In this document: piece after piece, positions 17,631 through 26,196 of the stretch
How the letters are laid out: every line of letters begins with the position of its first letter
Numbering within the stretch: the first letter of the stretch is position 1
From: a virus
Virus record (IMG/VR): IMGVR_UViG_3300042518_001860
Location: 32,717 to 96,716 of that record
DNA length: 64,000 nucleotides
Strand: one strand, 5' to 3'
Program-made: the position numbers and the translations under genes
The notes under the pieces: generated by a model
What the model was told of the DNA's origin: nothing
What the model saw: the letters and a program-made list of their open reading frames with translations, nothing else
Database searches by the model: none

Positions 17631-19339
17631 TGGTCTCTTCGGACAAGATTCGCCCTCGGATTGCTGTTCTGTGGAACGGCATTCCACTCGAGCAGTTGGG
17701 TATTGCCCATTTGCTCAAGTCGGCAGACTTGACGATGACCAATGGTCGCACCAATCCAACTCCAAACATGCCGCTAGGCAAGCCAAAGCTGGGTGGCGCA
17801 AACATCACTTTCGTGCTGCCGGATGAGCGTTCCGCGAAACGCATCCTTCAGTTGCTCTACGCCAACCCGCGTCCGTTCCTCACAATGGGGTTTGGGTTCC
17901 AGGGAAGCACATCGTACTGGCTCGGTGGCGCCGCGATACAGCAAAAGCAGAACTCGAAGAAGCACGGCGCAGTACGCGGCTACAAGATCAACACCGTTTC
18001 TTGGCGGTACTCGAGCGAGATTCCGACCGTCATACTGAGCGGCGCTGCAGGGCGAATCCAGAACTTGTCCGAAGACAAGCGCGCTCGAATCTGGTCCGGG
18101 AAGACCCTCGCACAAATTGCCGAGGGGGTAGCTCTCGAGGGTGGTGTGACGGTTCGGATCAGTGGGCGCCTCCCAGTCAACAAACGCATCGAGCATGTGG
18201 TGCAAGCTGCTGGTGAATCTGGTGTAGATGTTCTGCAGAGACTCGCTGCAATGTCAGGCGGTGTGGTTGATGTCCAGACGATGCTTGCCTCGCAGATTCC
18301 TGGTGCGTCACGCGCCTACGATTATGTTTTTGAAGGACGCTCAGAGGATGAGTCCGATGACCATTGGGCGCTCGATCAGGAGCGCGTGCGTACGATCATC
18401 ACCCTGAAGACCATTGAAGAGGAGTTCGTTTCTGTAGAGGAGTACGAACAGGGCCGAATCCCGATCATTGCCTGGGCGCCTAACCTTAGTCCTGGCAAGT
18501 TTGCAGCATCAGGGGGCGCTACCAGTCGCAACGAAGAGCTTCAGACCCTCTACTACGGAGTGCCCGACTACGTCGCAGCGTCGATCTCAATTGACGAGGA
18601 GAACGTTCAGCGATCATACGCCCAGGGTGCTGGTGTGACAGCATCCGCCCAAAAGGCTGCGTCAAAGGCCAAACCAAAAGATCCGACGGCACAGGATCTT
18701 GCGGTCTACGTTGACCTCGAGACTGGGACTTTGATGCCGGCTGGCCCTCTCCTCGAGGCGTCCCGCTCCTCACAGGTCTCGAGCCCGTCTGCGGTTTCAG
18801 GAGAGGCCCCGGTGGTACAGGCGCAAGTCAAGCCAGCGCCCAGCAAACCTACGCAGACAGTACAATCGACGATGCCCGAAGCACTCGGGGGGAAGGACCT
18901 CACAGAGGCGCAACTAAGGGCTGCGGTGATTGCCTCTGGCATCAAGAGTAAGGTGACTGTTGAGCTCCATACGGGGGCACCTGAGCTACCCCCCGGCATG
19001 ATCGTCCAAGTGCTTGGGACCTTCACCCATGATGACCACTATGGTATCGAGGAATCCCGCATTGTCTACGACGCGGAGAATGGGTTGAGGACGTCGCTCA
19101 CTTGCCGGCGTCTTAGGCGTGATGGGAGCGGTACCTCCCCCTTGAAGGCGGCTGCTCAACGTGGCGTTAAGACGCCCAAGTCTCCCGAGAGTTTGAAGTC
19201 GGACATTGCGGTTGGCGTGAGTCTCGAGACTAACACCCTGATGTCAGAGGCCATCGTCCTCGAGGCGGCCCCTTCTGTACCTGCAGCATCTTCTACAGAA
19301 GCGCTGGATCGTGAGATTCAAAATGGTGGCGCACCATGA
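17627..19339 (+). CDS. Baseplate hub protein (gpD/gp27-like)
   Basis: The start is one of two adjacent ATG codons (17627 or 17630) overlapping the LysM stop. The 570-residue protein carries features of late control protein D/hub proteins: an early beta domain (ITFVLPDERSAKRILQ), a SGRLPVNKRIEHVVQAAGES region followed by GVDVLQRLAAMSGGVV near residue 200, and a DDHYGIEESRIVYD segment near residue 470. It forms the ring on which the spike sits. Oddly, the C-terminal third has an internal duplication: DLETGTLMPAGPLLEA near residue 365 and SLETNTLMSEAIVLEA near 535. These could be short peptides that bind the spike or a neighbour. Confidence 0.75.
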   Translation: MMVSSDKIRPRIAVLWNGIPLEQLGIAHLLKSADLTMTNGRTNPTPNMPLGKPKLGGANITFVLPDERSAKRILQLLYANPRPFLTMGFGFQGSTSYWLGGAAIQQKQNSKKHGAVRGYKINTVSWRYSSEIPTVILSGAAGRIQNLSEDKRARIWSGKTLAQIAEGVALEGGVTVRISGRLPVNKRIEHVVQAAGESGVDVLQRLAAMSGGVVDVQTMLASQIPGASRAYDYVFEGRSEDESDDHWALDQERVRTIITLKTIEEEFVSVEEYEQGRIPIIAWAPNLSPGKFAASGGATSRNEELQTLYYGVPDYVAASISIDEENVQRSYAQGAGVTASAQKAASKAKPKDPTAQDLAVYVDLETGTLMPAGPLLEASRSSQVSSPSAVSGEAPVVQAQVKPAPSKPTQTVQSTMPEALGGKDLTEAQLRAAVIASGIKSKVTVELHTGAPELPPGMIVQVLGTFTHDDHYGIEESRIVYDAENGLRTSLTCRRLRRDGSGTSPLKAAAQRGVKTPKSPESLKSDIAVGVSLETNTLMSEAIVLEAAPSVPAASSTEALDREIQNGGAP

Positions 19340-20595
19340 TGTATCGCGGAATCGTCACCAATGTGGCCGATCCCGAGAAGCGGGGCCGGGTGAAGGTGGC
19401 CATCCCCGAGTTGTTCCACGACGTGGAGACTGGGGAGGTTCTGGACTCTCCCTGGGCAGCCGCGAAGGGGACTGGCGGCCTGAATGTGCCAGACGTCGGG
19501 ACGATGGTCTGGGTAGACACAGTCTTTTCGAGCCATCTGCACACCTATGAGCTTGTCTACGAGCGCGGTGAAAATGGTATCAACGCTCAGGGGCCCATGG
19601 TCCCGGATGTGGCTCAGGGGAAAGATGACGAGTCAGTCTGGTTGAAGGCTAGTGCCCCGTTCAGCGTGCCGAGTCCGCGTACGGCCCTCGCGCGGCGCAG
19701 TCCGACGAAGCTCCCGGGGCAGGACATCACACGGCCTGCCAACGAGGACCGCCTGGAGATTCTCGGCATCCCCCCTTCCGCCAACGCCGGCCAGTATCCG
19801 AAGAATCGAGTCTTCAAGACGCAGGGCGGTCTTCTCCTGGAGATGGACGACACCCCTGGCAGCGAGCGGTGGCAGCTTCATCATCCAAGCGGGACGAGCA
19901 TCGAGGTCGGTGCTGGCGGGACTTTCACCCAACGCATGGTCAAGCAATGGGAGGAGGTCCTCGAAACCCGCACAACGCGCATTGGTGGTGATGACCGGAT
20001 CTGTACTGACGGGAGCCGCTTGGAGGCTGTAAACGTCAATAGCGTTGAAGACGTGAAGCAGCGCAAGGTCATCCTCGCAAGTGAGATTGATCTACAAAGC
20101 CGCTTCGACTTCATCATGGAAGTCGGCTCCCACTTCTTCAGCAACGTACGGGGGTACCAGACTTTCCGGAGTGGCTCTGACACCCGTATCACTGCTGGTC
20201 GTGAACTCACCTTGACGGGCTTGGTGAGTGCCACGATGACAGGGGCGCTTTCGGCGTCGGTCACAGCACTCGCTGGGCCACTCACCCTACTCGCCCCTGG
20301 CGCCATCCTCCTCAATTCAACCCTGGGCGCTGTCGCGATCACGGCTGGAACAGCCGTCAATGTCACTGCTGGCGGCGCATTTGCGGTCCAGTCGGCTGGG
20401 ACGGCAACGTTCACGGCGCCCAGTGTGAATCTTGTAGGTGCTGTGGCCTGTGGAGAGCCCTTGAGCGCTGTACCTGTCTTGAAGGCCACTCCCGACCTCT
20501 TGGCCGCCTTGACTATGGCTTTCACAACTGCTGGCGTCGCGGGCGGCGCAGCTACTTTGGCAGCCGCGACCTCTGCTGCGCTGAGGGCAACGTAA
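19336..20595 (+). CDS. Baseplate spike protein (gpV/gp5-like, OB fold)
   Basis: The N-terminus YRGIVTNVADPEKRGRVKV followed by SPWAA, NVPDVGTMVWV and a VFSSHLHTYEL turn is the OB-fold of membrane-piercing spikes. The middle has the DTPGSERWQLHHPSGTSIEV strand typical of gpV/gp5 spikes. The C-terminal 150 residues are low-complexity Ala/Thr/Gly strands (LTLLAPGAILLNSTLGAV), consistent with an intertwined beta-helix needle. No lysozyme domain is visible between OB fold and needle. The gene overlaps both the hub gene and the following gene. Confidence 0.85.
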   Translation: MMYRGIVTNVADPEKRGRVKVAIPELFHDVETGEVLDSPWAAAKGTGGLNVPDVGTMVWVDTVFSSHLHTYELVYERGENGINAQGPMVPDVAQGKDDESVWLKASAPFSVPSPRTALARRSPTKLPGQDITRPANEDRLEILGIPPSANAGQYPKNRVFKTQGGLLLEMDDTPGSERWQLHHPSGTSIEVGAGGTFTQRMVKQWEEVLETRTTRIGGDDRICTDGSRLEAVNVNSVEDVKQRKVILASEIDLQSRFDFIMEVGSHFFSNVRGYQTFRSGSDTRITAGRELTLTGLVSATMTGALSASVTALAGPLTLLAPGAILLNSTLGAVAITAGTAVNVTAGGAFAVQSAGTATFTAPSVNLVGAVACGEPLSAVPVLKATPDLLAALTMAFTTAGVAGGAATLAAATSAALRAT

Positions 20596-21680
20596 TGCCT
20601 GCCACTACACCAGGTTGGATTCGATGGGACCCGATTGGGGCGGCGCTTGTTGACCTCGATCCTGCCATCTTCGATGGCGCCGCAGAGGGCCTCGAAGCAG
20701 TGGCAAATACCCTGCAGAGCGCTGTGAATATCCTGGCTCTCGTTGAGGGTCTCCTCGCCTCGGACCCGGCTAGCACTGCCCTCAGCGCTATTGTCTCGGT
20801 ACTCGAGGCATTGATGAATGACATTGAGGGTACCGACATCTACTTTATCCCTCACCTGCCACACTCGTGGGGGGATCTTCTTCATCCTTACACGATCCAG
20901 GACGTGGCTCTCGACCTCAACAAGTCCGTGGCGGACATTCTCGACCCCAGCCGTCCCATCTTCGATGCTGGTGCTGCCTTCGCGTCCACTACCTTCATTG
21001 TCGGCGCTGACAACTGGATGGACTTCCGGCGCCTGCTGAAGTTGCTCACGACCATCTTCTCCGACGACCAAGTGAGCAAGTGGACACGTCTGGCAGACAT
21101 CCGCTTCAAGTTCGACACCTATCAGCGCCGCCCTGTACCTCGTGCCGAGCGGGGTTCTCAGGGTGAAACCTGGGACTGGTCACGCACCAACTGGACGGAG
21201 CTTGTTCCGCCGGTAGGGGACGCCCTTCGCTCAGCTCGTGACTTCGCGGAGGGCTTCAACAGCGGAGTGAAGGGTCTCTCGCGTGGCCTCTCCGAGGTGA
21301 CATACATTCTTCAGGAGCGCGTCGCCTACATTCGTACCTTCCTCGAAGAATTCTCCAAGCTTGCCGCCTTCCTGGCGAACCTGAAGGAGATTGCCCCCGA
21401 GTTCGCCGTCCTGCCTATTGTGTCTCAAGACGGGGGCACCAACGAATTCACGCGGACGTTCTACTCCAGTCTTGGAGGCTCGGGGGTCGACTATGCCAGA
21501 AATGGGGCAGATAGGGACCGTGGCGGCCCCCAGTTCAAGCTCTGTGCTGGCTTTACCCTGTTTACCGGAACTGGCAATCCTCTGGCCTACTTCCGTATCC
21601 TCAAGACGTTGCTCGGCTTGCAGGTGCCTGCTTTCGAATCCTTCGCCGCCAATGTCGAGGCAGAGGCCCAAAATCTATGA
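20595..21680 (+). CDS. Baseplate-region protein, unknown, 361 aa
   Basis: The ATG shares its A with the upstream stop (TAATG). The N-terminal third is hydrophobic and Ala/Leu-rich (GLEAVANTLQSAVNILALVE, LEALMNDIEG), suggesting helices. It is followed by HLPHSWGDLLHPYTIQDV and a WTRLADIRFKFDTYQRRPVP stretch. It lies between spike and gp25-like genes, so a baseplate role is likely, but I recognise no family. Confidence 0.5.
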   Translation: MPATTPGWIRWDPIGAALVDLDPAIFDGAAEGLEAVANTLQSAVNILALVEGLLASDPASTALSAIVSVLEALMNDIEGTDIYFIPHLPHSWGDLLHPYTIQDVALDLNKSVADILDPSRPIFDAGAAFASTTFIVGADNWMDFRRLLKLLTTIFSDDQVSKWTRLADIRFKFDTYQRRPVPRAERGSQGETWDWSRTNWTELVPPVGDALRSARDFAEGFNSGVKGLSRGLSEVTYILQERVAYIRTFLEEFSKLAAFLANLKEIAPEFAVLPIVSQDGGTNEFTRTFYSSLGGSGVDYARNGADRDRGGPQFKLCAGFTLFTGTGNPLAYFRILKTLLGLQVPAFESFAANVEAEAQNL

Positions 21681-21985
21681 GCTCCATTCGCAACTTCTAC
21701 ACCACATCAAGACTTGGCGCCCTCCGCAAGCGTGTTGAACTCCTCCGATCCCAAATTGAAGGTGCTGATGCTGAGGCCCAGGCCATGGTAGGTCTCTTCA
21801 ACGACCTCATAGCCCAGATGCGTGAGAACACAGCTCCGTCTATCCCAGCAGCGCTCGAGCTACCCTTCGTCCGCGAGGAGCGGGACCGAGCGCTCGGTAA
21901 GGCTGAGAAACTGCGTCGGGAGCTCGAAGAGGTCAATCTCCGCCTGCAGAACTGTTTAGCGCTGCAACGAGGTGGTGAATCATGA
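21677..21985 (+). CDS. Short coiled-coil baseplate-region protein, 102 aa
   Basis: The product is nearly all helix, with Leu/Glu/Arg heptads in two stretches (LRKRVELLRSQIEGADAEAQ and RDRALGKAEKLRRELEEVNL). It overlaps both neighbours by four bases. Small coiled-coil proteins in this position may be tail-fibre or wedge assembly helpers; that is inference from context only. Confidence 0.55.
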   Translation: MSSIRNFYTTSRLGALRKRVELLRSQIEGADAEAQAMVGLFNDLIAQMRENTAPSIPAALELPFVREERDRALGKAEKLRRELEEVNLRLQNCLALQRGGES

Positions 21986-22371
21986 ATCGCGACTGTGGAC
22001 TTAAGTTCCCCTTCCAATTCTCCAATGGTCGTGCTGCTACCGTCGGTGGAGTGGAGACAAACGGTAGTCGAGATGAGGCTGTGAAGGTATGTGCCGAGCA
22101 TATCCTTCTCACAGAGAAGCGTGAGCGGGTCATGTTCTGTGAGGTCGGAGCAGGGCTCGGTCGATTCCTCTTCGATGTCCTGCCGGGCGCCGAGAATTTC
22201 ATCGTCCTCGAGGCGAGGGAGGCCATGAAGCGTTCTTGTCCTCGCGCTGTCATCGGCTCATTCAAGTATCAGATGGATCATGCGCGTGGTATCGTTGCCC
22301 TTTCCTGTGCGGTACGCCACAATGACTCGACCCAAGAGTCTGTGGTCCGCGCTGTGGTGAGGACAAACTGA
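21982..22371 (+). CDS. Baseplate wedge protein, gp25/GpW family
   Basis: The 129-residue protein matches the gp25/W family in order: an N-terminal GLKFPFQFSNGR strand, a helix ending in AEHILLTEKRERVMF, then EVGAGLGRFLFD, a helix EAREAMKRSCPRAVI and C-terminal strands VALSCAVRHND. The conserved core of the family (iLlT..geR.m...yG.gl..llF) is well preserved. It is a wedge component that initiates sheath assembly. The following gene is gpJ/gp6-like, the usual partner. Confidence 0.8.
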   Translation: MNRDCGLKFPFQFSNGRAATVGGVETNGSRDEAVKVCAEHILLTEKRERVMFCEVGAGLGRFLFDVLPGAENFIVLEAREAMKRSCPRAVIGSFKYQMDHARGIVALSCAVRHNDSTQESVVRAVVRTN

Positions 22372-24110
22372 TGGCCATCAACATCCCTCCGAACCTGACC
22401 TCGGGGAATATCCGACGAGACTTCGAGGCCATCTGGGCGGACCTTCGGAGGATGATCCCGCAGGTCGCCCCTGAGTGGACCTACTACGAGGATGATGACG
22501 TCGGAGCAGCGCTACTTCAGTTCGCCGCCTACTTGGCGGATCACGCGCATTACCGCGCTGATGCTGTCATGCGAGATGCAGTACCTACGCGCTCCCCATT
22601 TCGGGAGACTGTGCGGGAGTTTGCGGAGTGGCTTGGTTACCTTGCCCGCCGTCCAACAGCCGCCGAGGTAGACGTCACCTTCTCTATTGAGACCGCCCTC
22701 GCCGACGACCTCAGTATCCCTGTTGGTACTCGAGTATCCGGCACTGGGCCTTCTGGGTCTGTCACCTTCGAGACCACGGATGAGGTCATCCTTCCTGCCG
22801 GAGCCACCTCGGTCGGGGCGCATGTCGCTCAAGGGACAACCCGGAGTGGCGCGCTTCTAGGGTATGCCACAGGCTCGAGCTTCGAGAAGTTCGCCATCCC
22901 CGACGCGGATTGTTTGTTCAACTGGCTCGATGAAGAGATCGTAGTGACAGTTGACGGCGCGGAGGCGAACCACTACCGATGGCCGGCACTCCTGACCTCT
23001 GACGTGTTGGGGTTCTGGGTCCGTCAAAACGGCTCAGGGCTCCTCGAGATCCGTTTTGGGGACGGGACCTTCGGGAGGAGTCTTCCGCCCGGAGCGGAGG
23101 TGCGCGCCACCTACCGACGTGGTGGGGGTTCTGTCGGGAACGTTGGTGCCGGCGCCGTCGATACGGTCCTGAGCTCTGTGGAGGATGCTGAGGGGACTCC
23201 TGTCACCCTGACCGTCACGAATGACAGCATGGCCGCCCCCGGGCTCCCGGAGGAGACCTTGGCGAGCATCCGGGGGAACGCCCCTGCGTTCTTCCGTTCC
23301 CAGAACCGCGCCGTCACGGTCAACGATTATGCGGTGCTGGCCATGATGGTGACTGGGGTATTCAAGGCCCGCATTGTGACCAGCGGGGTCAATGGTGTTC
23401 GTATCGCGATTGTTCCCACTGGCCTGTCGACCGGCGTACGGGTAACCGACACTCTGAAGGCGCGCGTAGTCCGCGCGCTTGACCCTGTCAAGATGGCCAC
23501 TGATGTGGTCTCTGCCGAAGCTGCGAGGCTCATCCCGGTTGACGTCGAACTCGTTGTTCGGGCGCATCCGGGTAAGCGGAATGGAGTCGTCCGGGAGGCG
23601 ATCCGCCAGCGATTCATTAGTGACGAGGGAATCTTTGCCGAGGAGGTCAATGACCTTGGCCGGACCCTGTGGTTCAGCGACATGGTAGGAAGCATTGAAG
23701 CTGTTGACGGAGTCAACAATTTCGATGTCGTGCGATACTGTCGCCGCCCGGTGTTGACCTGGGACACCTACCTCGGAGATGCAGGGCTCTCTAGTTCCGG
23801 GGTGACGACCAACGCCACGACCCAGGCTCAAACCTGGACGATCACCATGGTCAACTCGACGGAGTTCATTGTCGAGGGAAGCGTCTCTGGCGCCCAAGAG
23901 AACACCGGTACTTTGGGTGCTGTGTACTCAGACGATGCGGGCGAGATCTCTTTCACGATTGATGCCGGTCTTGTTGATCTGGCAGAGAACGATTCTGGTA
24001 CTATCGTGGTCGGCAAACTCGTTGGGAACATCGAGATTGCACAGGATGAGTTCCCCATCTTCGACTCGAAGAGTACGCGAATTCGAGTCAGCGGAGGCAT
24101 CGGAGCTTGA
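22371..24110 (+). CDS. Baseplate wedge protein J (gpJ/gp6-like)
   Basis: The 579-residue protein contains the baseplate_J pattern: an N-terminal helix bundle (ALLQFAAYLADHAHYRADAV), then RETVREFAEWLGYLARRPTA, a beta domain with GTRVSGTGPSGSVTFETTDE, and EIRFGDGTFGRSLPPGAEV followed by a YRRGGGSVGNVGAGAV turn. This last pair is the best conserved signature of the family. A later part (APAFFRSQNRAVTVNDYAVL) is also typical. The C-terminal 100 residues are an additional beta-rich domain. It starts directly at the gp25-like stop. Confidence 0.85.
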   Translation: MAINIPPNLTSGNIRRDFEAIWADLRRMIPQVAPEWTYYEDDDVGAALLQFAAYLADHAHYRADAVMRDAVPTRSPFRETVREFAEWLGYLARRPTAAEVDVTFSIETALADDLSIPVGTRVSGTGPSGSVTFETTDEVILPAGATSVGAHVAQGTTRSGALLGYATGSSFEKFAIPDADCLFNWLDEEIVVTVDGAEANHYRWPALLTSDVLGFWVRQNGSGLLEIRFGDGTFGRSLPPGAEVRATYRRGGGSVGNVGAGAVDTVLSSVEDAEGTPVTLTVTNDSMAAPGLPEETLASIRGNAPAFFRSQNRAVTVNDYAVLAMMVTGVFKARIVTSGVNGVRIAIVPTGLSTGVRVTDTLKARVVRALDPVKMATDVVSAEAARLIPVDVELVVRAHPGKRNGVVREAIRQRFISDEGIFAEEVNDLGRTLWFSDMVGSIEAVDGVNNFDVVRYCRRPVLTWDTYLGDAGLSSSGVTTNATTQAQTWTITMVNSTEFIVEGSVSGAQENTGTLGAVYSDDAGEISFTIDAGLVDLAENDSGTIVVGKLVGNIEIAQDEFPIFDSKSTRIRVSGGIGA

Positions 24111-25015
24111 GTACCACCACCTACTACAGCATCCAACTCCCTGGTGAGGGGGATCAGGATTGGGTGACCAAGCTCAATCAAGCCCTCGCCACCATCACGG
24201 AGAAGATGGTCCGCAACCAGATGCCTTCCAGCGCCACCCTGCGTTGGGGAGACATCTCAGGCGGGAACTACATCGAGGTGTCCTCCACGGACGGCGTGAA
24301 GATTGTAGGCGGACTCCACCACGGGACCACTCCAGGTCGCAGTCTCCGACTGCCTCAGGGCGAGGAGTTCCCCAGCGACCCGGCGGTGGGGCAGGTCTTC
24401 CTCCGTTCCGACGAGGGGCTGCTGTACTTCTACTATGATGGGGACTGGCAGGCACTCAGCAACCCGAGCAGCGAGTCCGTTTCGGCCGCTGGTGGCCTCC
24501 TCGTCACTGACCTCGGGACCGACTTGGGCGGCATTGTAGTTTCAGATGGTGAAGGCGCCACCGAGATCGTCGCGCCTGGAGCGGACAATACTGTTCTGGC
24601 CAGCGCCTCTGAATCGACCACCGGGTGGGCCCTGCGCACCGTGCTGCAGCTCCTCGGCTTCGCACTCGCCAAAGGCGAGCTAGCTGTAGGCGTAGGCTCT
24701 GAGACTGCGGAACCCCTGGAGCCTGGCGCTGATGGTGAGGTCCTCGTCGCAGACGCCGACGAAGACCAGGGGTTGCGCTGGGCTTCAGTTGCGGCATTGG
24801 TCAACGAGTTCTTTTCTACCAAGGGGCAGATACTGGCGCGGGGCGCTTCGGACCCTGTTGCTGTTGATGCTCCAGCCTCGAACAACCAAGTCCTCATCTC
24901 GGACAGCTCGGCAGGCGCGGGTGCGCGGTGGGCTGACCAATCCGAACTGGGGGCCCTCCCCGGGACACGAACGCGCGTGGCAGGAGATCTCTACCTGTAC
25001 GCCAACTACCTCTGA
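24107..25015 (+). CDS. Tail fibre/baseplate-attached protein with repeats
   Basis: The start is TTG, overlapping the upstream stop, since no ATG is nearby. After an N-terminal part (GDQDWVTKLNQALATITEKM) comes a DPAVGQVFLRSDEGLLYFYY segment. At least three imperfect repeats follow, of the type GADNTVLAS, GADGEVLVADADEDQGLRWA and SNNQVLISDSSAGAGARWAD. Such repeats are common in phage tail fibres. At 302 residues it could be a short fibre or a fibre network base. Confidence 0.6.
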   Translation: MSTTTYYSIQLPGEGDQDWVTKLNQALATITEKMVRNQMPSSATLRWGDISGGNYIEVSSTDGVKIVGGLHHGTTPGRSLRLPQGEEFPSDPAVGQVFLRSDEGLLYFYYDGDWQALSNPSSESVSAAGGLLVTDLGTDLGGIVVSDGEGATEIVAPGADNTVLASASESTTGWALRTVLQLLGFALAKGELAVGVGSETAEPLEPGADGEVLVADADEDQGLRWASVAALVNEFFSTKGQILARGASDPVAVDAPASNNQVLISDSSAGAGARWADQSELGALPGTRTRVAGDLYLYANYL

Positions 25016-25024
25016 GAGAGCGTC

Positions 25025-25441
25025 ATGGCAGAGAGCGCAAACTTCATTCAGACTCCGAACAACGTGTCAATCCGGATCGACTCGGGCGACTCCCTGGAGA
25101 CACTGGATTGGCAAGCCGGGGCGAACGGCGGGCGTCTTCGGCAGATCTATGTTCGCGTGGAGGCAGATCAAGATGTGGTAGTGGCCGTCGCGATCAAGAT
25201 TGGGAACCTCATCTGGCCATTCCTTCGAACTATTCCAGCCTCCATCCCGACGACTTCTGTGGCGACCGACACTTCTCCACCCACCGCGTTGCTGCACGTC
25301 GGGTCTCTTCCGCACCTTTCGGAAGAGAACGACAATCGTGGCCTGAATTTCGCGGAAGGGGATGGGGTGCGAATGCACATTCTCACGGAACTCGATGCGG
25401 GGGAGTACGTCTACTTCTTTGCCTTCGGGGATGACTACTGA
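25025..25441 (+). CDS. Small virion protein, unknown, 138 aa
   Basis: This beta-rich protein (RQIYVRVEADQDVVVAVAIK) starts at an ATG preceded by GAGAG and overlaps the next gene by one base. It is embedded among fibre and baseplate genes with no other recognisable motif. A role as tail accessory protein is assumed only from context. Confidence 0.5.
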   Translation: MAESANFIQTPNNVSIRIDSGDSLETLDWQAGANGGRLRQIYVRVEADQDVVVAVAIKIGNLIWPFLRTIPASIPTTSVATDTSPPTALLHVGSLPHLSEENDNRGLNFAEGDGVRMHILTELDAGEYVYFFAFGDDY

Positions 25442-26193
25442 TGCGACCACCCTTTCCCATCAAGGATGTCGCTCGTCTGAGTTACCGCTTCCTCGATGAG
25501 GAAGGGTTGGTGGCCGACCCCCGTGACATCCGGCGCTTCACCGAGGCGCACGTCCGCGCGGACGCCGGAGACCCGGTATTGGGGGCCTTCCGACCATATG
25601 ATATCCCAGTCAGCGTGATCACAAGTGTGACTCGAGGTGTCCTACGCCTCGGTGGTGCCGCAACGTTGGCGCCCATCGCCATGCGAACGGGTTCTGTAGA
25701 ACTCGACGTTGTCTGCGAGGTGGGGCTCACGCCGGGGTTGGCAGACGCCAGTCACAACACTTTCGTTGGTTGCTTCATCGGAGTGGGTGATGATGCGGCC
25801 TTCGTTGCCCTCCATCGTGAAGGTGCGGACCGATATCTGACCGTCCATGACCCTGACGGCGGCGGTGCTGACTTTGAGATGCCCGTAGTCGTGGCTCGAA
25901 GTGGGACTATTGACTTGACTGATATGACAGTCTCGCAGGATGCCGTCTCCGCAACATCACCCCTCATTTGGGGTACACATGCGCTCCTTCGACTGCGGCG
26001 CAAGGCTACAATGATCAAGTCGTGGGTCTCAATGGACCGCGGCCACTCTTGGAACGCGGTGGGCTCGGACACCTTCATTGATGACGAGACCGAAGCCGTT
26101 CTGGGCTTGTGCATTTCTGACTCAGAAGGAGCCGCCAGTCGTTTCTACGGCGTCAAGTTCCTCAACCCTGCAAGTGATGTTGGTCTGGACTGA
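25441..26193 (+). CDS. Virion protein, unknown, 250 aa
   Basis: The protein has a short N-terminal helical part (DIRRFTEAHVRADAGDPVLG) and a beta-sandwich-like body (LRLGGAATLAPIAMRTGSVE, TFVGCFIGVGDDAAFVALHR) reminiscent of concanavalin-type carbohydrate-binding folds. That resemblance is impressionistic. It sits directly before the gpI-like gene and may be part of the tail fibre attachment site. Confidence 0.5.
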   Translation: MRPPFPIKDVARLSYRFLDEEGLVADPRDIRRFTEAHVRADAGDPVLGAFRPYDIPVSVITSVTRGVLRLGGAATLAPIAMRTGSVELDVVCEVGLTPGLADASHNTFVGCFIGVGDDAAFVALHREGADRYLTVHDPDGGGADFEMPVVVARSGTIDLTDMTVSQDAVSATSPLIWGTHALLRLRRKATMIKSWVSMDRGHSWNAVGSDTFIDDETEAVLGLCISDSEGAASRFYGVKFLNPASDVGLD

Positions 26194-26196
26194 CTC

